Origin: Chloroflexia bacterium
Lineage (GTDB): Bacteria; Chloroflexota; Chloroflexia; Thermomicrobiales; CFX8
Length of the DNA: 19,225 nt
Assembly: GCA_013696045.1 (NCBI GenBank)
Contig: JACCZH010000387.1
Coordinates: forward strand, 1-19,225
Direction of reading: 5' to 3'
Shown here: in pieces, positions 14,642 to 19,225 of the stretch
How the letters are laid out: every line of letters begins with the position of its first letter
How positions within the stretch are numbered: position 1 is the first letter of the stretch
Translations under genes and position numbers: made by a program
Notes under the pieces: generated by a model
Told to the model about the DNA's origin: nothing
Database searches by the model: none
What the model saw: only the letters and a program-made list of their open reading frames with translations

Positions 14642-16357
14642 ATGACCATCGCCCAGGGACCGCGCACATCTGAGCGCCCACCGATTGCCGCGCGTAGTTA
14701 CGCGGCCGCGTCCGGCCACTATCTGGCGACCGAAGCCGCCATGCGGATTTTTCGTGCAGGTGGCAACGCCATCGACGCGGGTGTCGCGGCTGGCATCTGT
14801 ATTGACGTATTGCTGCCGGATCTGTGCTCGTTCGGCGGCGTCGCACCGATCATCATCCATCACGCTCGCAGCGGTGAAACGCTCTCGATCAGCGGCCTGG
14901 GCAAATGGGGGCGCTCGGCGTCCATTCAACACTTCGTCGATCATGAAGACGGCAAGCTGCCCAAGGGCGCGAAACGCTCAATCGTTCCCGGCGCTCCGGA
15001 CTCATGGCTGACCGCGCTCACTCGCTACGGCAAGCTCACCTTTGCCGAGGTCGTCCAACCCGCGATTGAGTTGTGTGAGAAGGGTTTCGTCGTCTATCCG
15101 TCCCTGCACCGCAACATCGCCAAGGCGCGCGACAGTGTTGCCAGCTGGCCCTCCAGCGCCGGGATCTTCCTGCAACACGGTGAAGCTCCGGTTCCGGGAA
15201 GCGTACTGTTCCAGAGAGACCTGGCCCAGACATTCCGTCGCATGGTTGCGGCTGAAGCAGCCATCGACAGCCGCAACCGGGTCGCCGGCATCGACGCCGC
15301 CCGCGACGAGTTCTATCGCGGCGACATCGGCAAGCAGATTGCGGGCTTCATCCAGGCTGAGGGTGGATCGGTAAGCGAAGAGGACTTGGCCGAGTTCCAT
15401 AGCGAGATCGAGCAACCAACCAGCACTTCATTCCACGGCATTGATGTGCATGTCTGCGGCCCCTGGTCACAAGGGCCGGTCATCCCGCAAACCCTTAACA
15501 TCCTTGAGGATGTCGATCTCACCGAGCTTGGCCACAACAGTCCCGATTACATCCATTTCGTCACCGAAGCGATGAATCTGGCATTCAGCGATCGGGAAAG
15601 CTACTATGGTGATCCAAACTACGTCTACGTTCCGATGGACCAGCTGCTCTCGAAAACCTACGCCGCTGAGCGCCGCGGAAGGATAGACATGGTCCGCGCC
15701 TTCGGCGAGATGCCTGGCGCAGGTGGTGCAGGTTCACTCACTGAGGCCGCACGAATGGTTAGTCCCGCCCAGGCTGACACCTCGTATGTCTGCGCCATCG
15801 ATGAAGAGGGCAACGCCTTCTCCGCCACGCCCAGCGACGGGATCGGCAGCACCCCAGTTATTCCTGGTCTTGGCCTCATTTGCTCGGGGCGTGGATCACA
15901 GTCATGGCTGGAGCCGGATCATCCATCATCTCTGCACCCCGGCAAGCGGCCACGCCTGACACCAAATCCGGCTATGGCCTTCAGAAACGGCAAACTTCTG
16001 ATGCCCTTCGGCACGCCAGGCGGCGACATGCAGCCTCAGGCCATGCTGCAAACCTTCCTGAACATCACCGTCTTCGGCATGGACGTCCAGCAAGCCATCG
16101 AAGCCCCGCGCTTCGGCACGTTCTCCTACCCGGACTCGTTCTACCCGCACGCCTACCGGCCGGGCAGACTGAACCTGGAAGGCCGTATACCTCAAGAAGT
16201 CGGCGAGGAACTCGCCAGCCGTGGCCACGACATCGAGTGGTGGCCCGAGTGGACCCGTGTAGCGGGCAACGTCTGCGCGATCAGAGTCGACCATGAGCTG
16301 GAAACGCTGGAGGCGGGCGCCGACGCTCGGGCGGAGGCGTATGCGGCGGGTTGGTAG
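14642..16357 (+). CDS. Gamma-glutamyltransferase-superfamily Ntn hydrolase, substrate uncertain
   Basis: The 571-residue protein belongs to the GGT superfamily of N-terminal nucleophile hydrolases, made as a precursor and self-cleaved at a threonine. That residue is Thr380 in ADTSYVCAIDEEGNAFSAT, giving about 379- and 192-residue subunits. Family landmarks are GGNAIDAGVAAG, the glycine-rich PGLGLICSGRGSQSW, HPGKRPRLTPNPAM, GTPGGDMQPQAML (oxyanion glycines) and FGMDVQQAIEAPRFG. Two features are unlike classic GGT. The DxRE motif, whose arginine holds the glutamyl carboxylate, is replaced by SGLGKWGR near residues 84-91. There is also no signal peptide, so it should be cytoplasmic. An amidase or acylase acting on another substrate is plausible. 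AAGGAGG lies 7 nt before the ATG. It sits between sbcC and mutS with no obvious functional link. Confidence 0.9.
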   Translation: MTIAQGPRTSERPPIAARSYAAASGHYLATEAAMRIFRAGGNAIDAGVAAGICIDVLLPDLCSFGGVAPIIIHHARSGETLSISGLGKWGRSASIQHFVDHEDGKLPKGAKRSIVPGAPDSWLTALTRYGKLTFAEVVQPAIELCEKGFVVYPSLHRNIAKARDSVASWPSSAGIFLQHGEAPVPGSVLFQRDLAQTFRRMVAAEAAIDSRNRVAGIDAARDEFYRGDIGKQIAGFIQAEGGSVSEEDLAEFHSEIEQPTSTSFHGIDVHVCGPWSQGPVIPQTLNILEDVDLTELGHNSPDYIHFVTEAMNLAFSDRESYYGDPNYVYVPMDQLLSKTYAAERRGRIDMVRAFGEMPGAGGAGSLTEAARMVSPAQADTSYVCAIDEEGNAFSATPSDGIGSTPVIPGLGLICSGRGSQSWLEPDHPSSLHPGKRPRLTPNPAMAFRNGKLLMPFGTPGGDMQPQAMLQTFLNITVFGMDVQQAIEAPRFGTFSYPDSFYPHAYRPGRLNLEGRIPQEVGEELASRGHDIEWWPEWTRVAGNVCAIRVDHELETLEAGADARAEAYAAGW

Positions 16358-16418
16358 CGGCGCCACCAGCGTCCGATTGGTGTTAGCGGGAATCTCCGGG
16401 ATTGGTCGATAGCTCCGC

Positions 16419-19034
16419 ATGGCAACATCACCCGACACCACCACGCCGATCCGGCGGCAATATCTCTCGATCAAGCGCCAGTACCCGGATGTCGTGGTGT
16501 TCTTCCGGCTGGGCGATTTCTACGAAACCTTTGATGACGACGCCCGCCTCGCGTCAGATGTGCTCGACATCGTCCTTACATCGCGCGAGATGGGCCGCGG
16601 CAACCGTGTTGATATGGCCGGCATCCCCTATCACGCCGCTGACGGGTACATCGCCAAACTGCTCGCGGCCGGACACAAGGTCGCGATAGCCGAACAAGTG
16701 TCCGAACCGACCGGCAAGGGGCTGGTCGACCGGCGAGTGACCAGCGTAGTGACACCTGGCACAGCCACAAATCCCGCGTTCGTCCAGGGCACCGCCAACA
16801 CCTTCATCGCGGCGGCGCTGTCGGACGGCTCCCGGGCGGGCATTGCCTTCGCCGACGTGACGACCGGCGAATTCGCCACAACCACGATCGAATCCGCGTC
16901 CCAACCAGAGCTCACGGACGCGGTCCGGCGTGAGATGCTGCGGATAAGTCCTGCTGAGATCGTCGCGCCGGAGTCTGATCCGTTGCTCTCCACGGTAAAC
17001 CCGGAGGTTGTCCGCTCGGGAACCAGACACTCGTCATGGCGGCTTGACGACGCTACCGAGGCGTTAAAGGACCACTTCAACGTCATATCGCTGGAACCGT
17101 TTGGCTGCGACGACAAACCACTGGCTACTCGCGCTGCCGGTGCGCTTTTGAGTTACCTCCAGGACACCCAGATGAACGGTCTGCGCCAGATCACTGCGCT
17201 CTACAGCTATGGCGTGGATCGCTACATGAGCCTCGATCCGCAGACAAGGCGCAACCTGGAGCTCACAGAGTCAACCTCGCGCTCCAGTGATTCATCGCTG
17301 CTGAAAGCCGTGGACGCGACCCAGACGCCCCTCGGCGCGCGCATGCTCCAGCGTTGGTTGGGACAGCCGCTGCTCGACCGAAGCGAAATTGTCGCTCGGC
17401 ACAACGGAGTCGAGTGGTTCTGCACAAATGCCGCGAAACGAGCCCGGCTACGTGAAACGCTGCGTGGAATCGCCGACATCGAGCGCATCATCAACCGTGT
17501 CGCTAACATGCAGGCCGGTCCGCGCGAGGTGGCCCGGCTCGGCCTGTCGCTCGAACGACTGCCGAAAATCAGAGACATTCTGGCTGCCGACGAGCTGCCC
17601 GAGATCATCGAAGAAGTCCCCAACTGCGACACATTGGCCATCGAGATCAAAGCCGCTCTCGCCGACGAACCTCCCGCTTTGTTGAGCGCCGGTGGCGCAA
17701 TCCGCGACGGTTTCAACAGCCAGCTTGACGGTCTCCGCAGAACCCTCGCCGACGACCGCTCCTATATTGCAGGACTGGAAACGACTGAGCGCCAAACCAC
17801 CGGTATCAAGAATCTAAAAGTTGGCTATAACAAGGTCTTTGGCTATTTCCTGGAGATTTCGCACGCCAACCGGGCGACTATTCCAGAGCGCTACATCCGC
17901 AAACAAACGCTGGTCAATGCTGAGCGCTACGTTACGCCCGAGCTGAAAGAGGCCGAGCAACGAGTGTTGTCGGCAGAGGAACGCATCTCCGCCGCCGAGG
18001 AGGAGGCTTTCCGCGAACTCCTGGGCGCAGTTGCCGCACAGGCGGATCTGGTTCGGGTGGCGGCACGTGCCGTCGCGACACTGGACGTCGTTGCCGGACT
18101 GGCCGAGATAGCGGCAAACAGGGGGTATGTGCGTCCGGAGATGGTGGAAGACGACACCATCGAAATAGAGGGCGGGCGGCATCCGATCATCGAGCGCGAG
18201 CTGCCCGGCGGCGCGTTCGTCGCAAACGACACCCGTCTCTCTGCTGAAGCAGGGCGTATCGCTATCCTTACCGGACCGAACATGGCCGGTAAGTCAACCT
18301 ATCTGCGCCAGGTGGCGCTCATCGTGCTGCTGGCGCAGGTTGGATCGTTCGTCCCGGCGAATCGCGCGACACTTGGCATCGTTGACCGCATCTTCACTCG
18401 TATCGGGGCTCAGGACGACCTCGTAAGCGGTCAGTCAACCTTTATGGTTGAGATGCTGGAAACCGCCACGATTCTCAATCACGCTACCGCGCGCTCGCTG
18501 GTCGTTTTGGATGAAATTGGCCGGGGGACCAGCACGTACGACGGTCTGGCAATCGCAACCTCTATCGTCGAGTACATCCACAACACACCACGGCTTGGTT
18601 GCAAAACGCTCTTCGCGACCCACTATCACGAGCTCACAGCTCTGGCGGATGTACTGCCGGCCGTGCGCAACTACCGGGTTGACGTGCTGGAATCCGGCGA
18701 TCAGATCACGTTCCTGCATCGTGTCATCCCCGGTGGCGCTGACCGCTCCTACGGCGTTTACGTTGCCCAGCTCGCGGGCATGCCACGGGGGGTCGTACGG
18801 CGGGCGGCTGACATCCTGGCAGACCTCGAGCATGATTCCGGATCTTCCAGCCGCCGTGACCGAAAGGTCGAAGCGGTTACGACGTCCAGTTCCCAGTCGA
18901 TGCAAATGGCGCTCTTCGGAGCCAACCACCCCGCGCTCGAACAACTCCAGACGCTGGAGATCGACGCGCTCACGCCCCTTGATGCGCTGACCGTCTTGTA
19001 TGAGCTGCAACGTCTGGTGAAACAACGGTCTTGA
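16419..19034 (+). CDS. mutS: DNA mismatch repair protein MutS
   Basis: MutS recognises mismatches and small loops and, with ATP, recruits downstream repair. The 871-residue protein is full length for MutS1. The mismatch-binding Phe-x-Glu motif is Phe34-Tyr35-Glu36 in RLGDFYETF. Connector, lever and clamp regions follow. The ATPase has Walker A GPNMAGKST (619-627), Walker B VVLDEIGRG with Asp698-Glu699, the TFMVEMLETATI switch and the ATHYHEL loop. Near the C-terminus MQMALF resembles a QLxLF-type sliding-clamp binding peptide, followed by a helical tetramerisation tail (LTPLDALTVLYELQRLV). The ATG at 16419 begins 61 nt after the preceding stop and lacks a strong ribosome site. No mismatch-repair mutL follows in the window; the GlmL/MutL-family gene at 1980-3758 is unrelated. 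Confidence 0.98.
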   Translation: MATSPDTTTPIRRQYLSIKRQYPDVVVFFRLGDFYETFDDDARLASDVLDIVLTSREMGRGNRVDMAGIPYHAADGYIAKLLAAGHKVAIAEQVSEPTGKGLVDRRVTSVVTPGTATNPAFVQGTANTFIAAALSDGSRAGIAFADVTTGEFATTTIESASQPELTDAVRREMLRISPAEIVAPESDPLLSTVNPEVVRSGTRHSSWRLDDATEALKDHFNVISLEPFGCDDKPLATRAAGALLSYLQDTQMNGLRQITALYSYGVDRYMSLDPQTRRNLELTESTSRSSDSSLLKAVDATQTPLGARMLQRWLGQPLLDRSEIVARHNGVEWFCTNAAKRARLRETLRGIADIERIINRVANMQAGPREVARLGLSLERLPKIRDILAADELPEIIEEVPNCDTLAIEIKAALADEPPALLSAGGAIRDGFNSQLDGLRRTLADDRSYIAGLETTERQTTGIKNLKVGYNKVFGYFLEISHANRATIPERYIRKQTLVNAERYVTPELKEAEQRVLSAEERISAAEEEAFRELLGAVAAQADLVRVAARAVATLDVVAGLAEIAANRGYVRPEMVEDDTIEIEGGRHPIIERELPGGAFVANDTRLSAEAGRIAILTGPNMAGKSTYLRQVALIVLLAQVGSFVPANRATLGIVDRIFTRIGAQDDLVSGQSTFMVEMLETATILNHATARSLVVLDEIGRGTSTYDGLAIATSIVEYIHNTPRLGCKTLFATHYHELTALADVLPAVRNYRVDVLESGDQITFLHRVIPGGADRSYGVYVAQLAGMPRGVVRRAADILADLEHDSGSSSRRDRKVEAVTTSSSQSMQMALFGANHPALEQLQTLEIDALTPLDALTVLYELQRLVKQRS

Positions 19035-19073
19035 CGCGCGTGTTCGGGAACGACAGCAGAAAGTAAAATACTG

Positions 19074-19153
19074 GTCATCTCGAACTTGTGAAGAATCTTG
19101 AAGCAACTCGACGCATGGGCGGAACCGAGATCTCTCCGCAAGGTCGAGATGAC
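19074..19153. repeat. 80-bp imperfect palindrome downstream of mutS (likely dispersed intergenic repeat)
   Basis: A 25-nt left arm (19074-19098) and 26-nt right arm (19128-19153) are inverted copies with an identical outer 10 bp, GTCATCTCGA against TCGAGATGAC, and further pairing through CTTG and AGATCT-like blocks. The loop is about 29 nt. It begins 40 nt after the mutS stop in otherwise non-coding sequence. The form, GTCATC...GAAGAATCT, resembles palindromic intergenic repeats that I recall as common in Chloroflexota and other genomes. It could also act as a bidirectional terminator. Only one copy is visible in the window. Confidence 0.6.
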
Positions 19154-19225
19154 AAGATAGCTGCGAATTACAATCCCGTTGATACACCCTGATAGATCGG
19201 GCTCTCAAGGCTCCACAATGCCGCA

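Overview
The window is about 60% G+C by eye and densely coded, and it looks like chromosomal housekeeping DNA from a member of the Chloroflexota, most likely Thermomicrobia-like. The evidence is the gene mix: a GlmL/MutL-type ASKHA protein with no glutamate mutase beside it, RNase Y followed by SpoVS, YacL-ispD-ispF synteny, a DnaK ending in EGEYREV, and frequent GTG/TTG starts. The phylum call is inference from gene content, with no marker tree behind it. I see no prophage, CRISPR array, tRNA, rRNA, IS element or obvious horizontally acquired island.

Layout. (1) Positions 1-734 hold the 3' end of dnaK on the plus strand, closed by a strong hairpin. (2) Positions 850-4685 hold a minus-strand trio: a tail-anchored acidic protein with three evenly spaced PxWL motifs, a GlmL/MutL-like protein, and a barrel-sandwich protein translationally coupled to it by an ATGA overlap. 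(3) Positions 4863-7553 hold a tightly overlapping minus-strand operon: YacL-like PIN-TRAM protein, ispD, ispF, dtd. (4) Positions 7696-9032 hold a PHP phosphoesterase behind a SpoVS protein that has an unusual 75-residue acidic N-terminal extension. Upstream of it is a roughly 350-nt leader with no recognisable gene. (5) Positions 9510-11042 hold rny on the minus strand, with a clear terminator and a near-consensus promoter. (6) Positions 11043-11329 are a divergent regulatory region with two conspicuous inverted repeats. (7) Positions 11330-19034 hold a plus-strand operon: pcm, sbcC, a GGT-superfamily Ntn hydrolase, mutS. (8) Downstream of mutS is an imperfect palindrome of about 80 bp that looks like a dispersed intergenic repeat.

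How the genes work together. The plus-strand operon combines repair (SbcC, MutS) with protein repair (Pcm) and a hydrolase of unknown substrate. The minus-strand genes cover RNA turnover (RNase Y, the PHP protein), isoprenoid synthesis (IspD, IspF) and D-aminoacyl-tRNA quality control (Dtd). The least understood part is the trio at 850-4685. No clearly new system stands out. The best candidates for novelty are that trio, the extended SpoVS with its long leader, the GGT-like enzyme lacking the usual DxRE arginine, the operator-like repeats at the rny promoter, and the mutS-distal palindrome.
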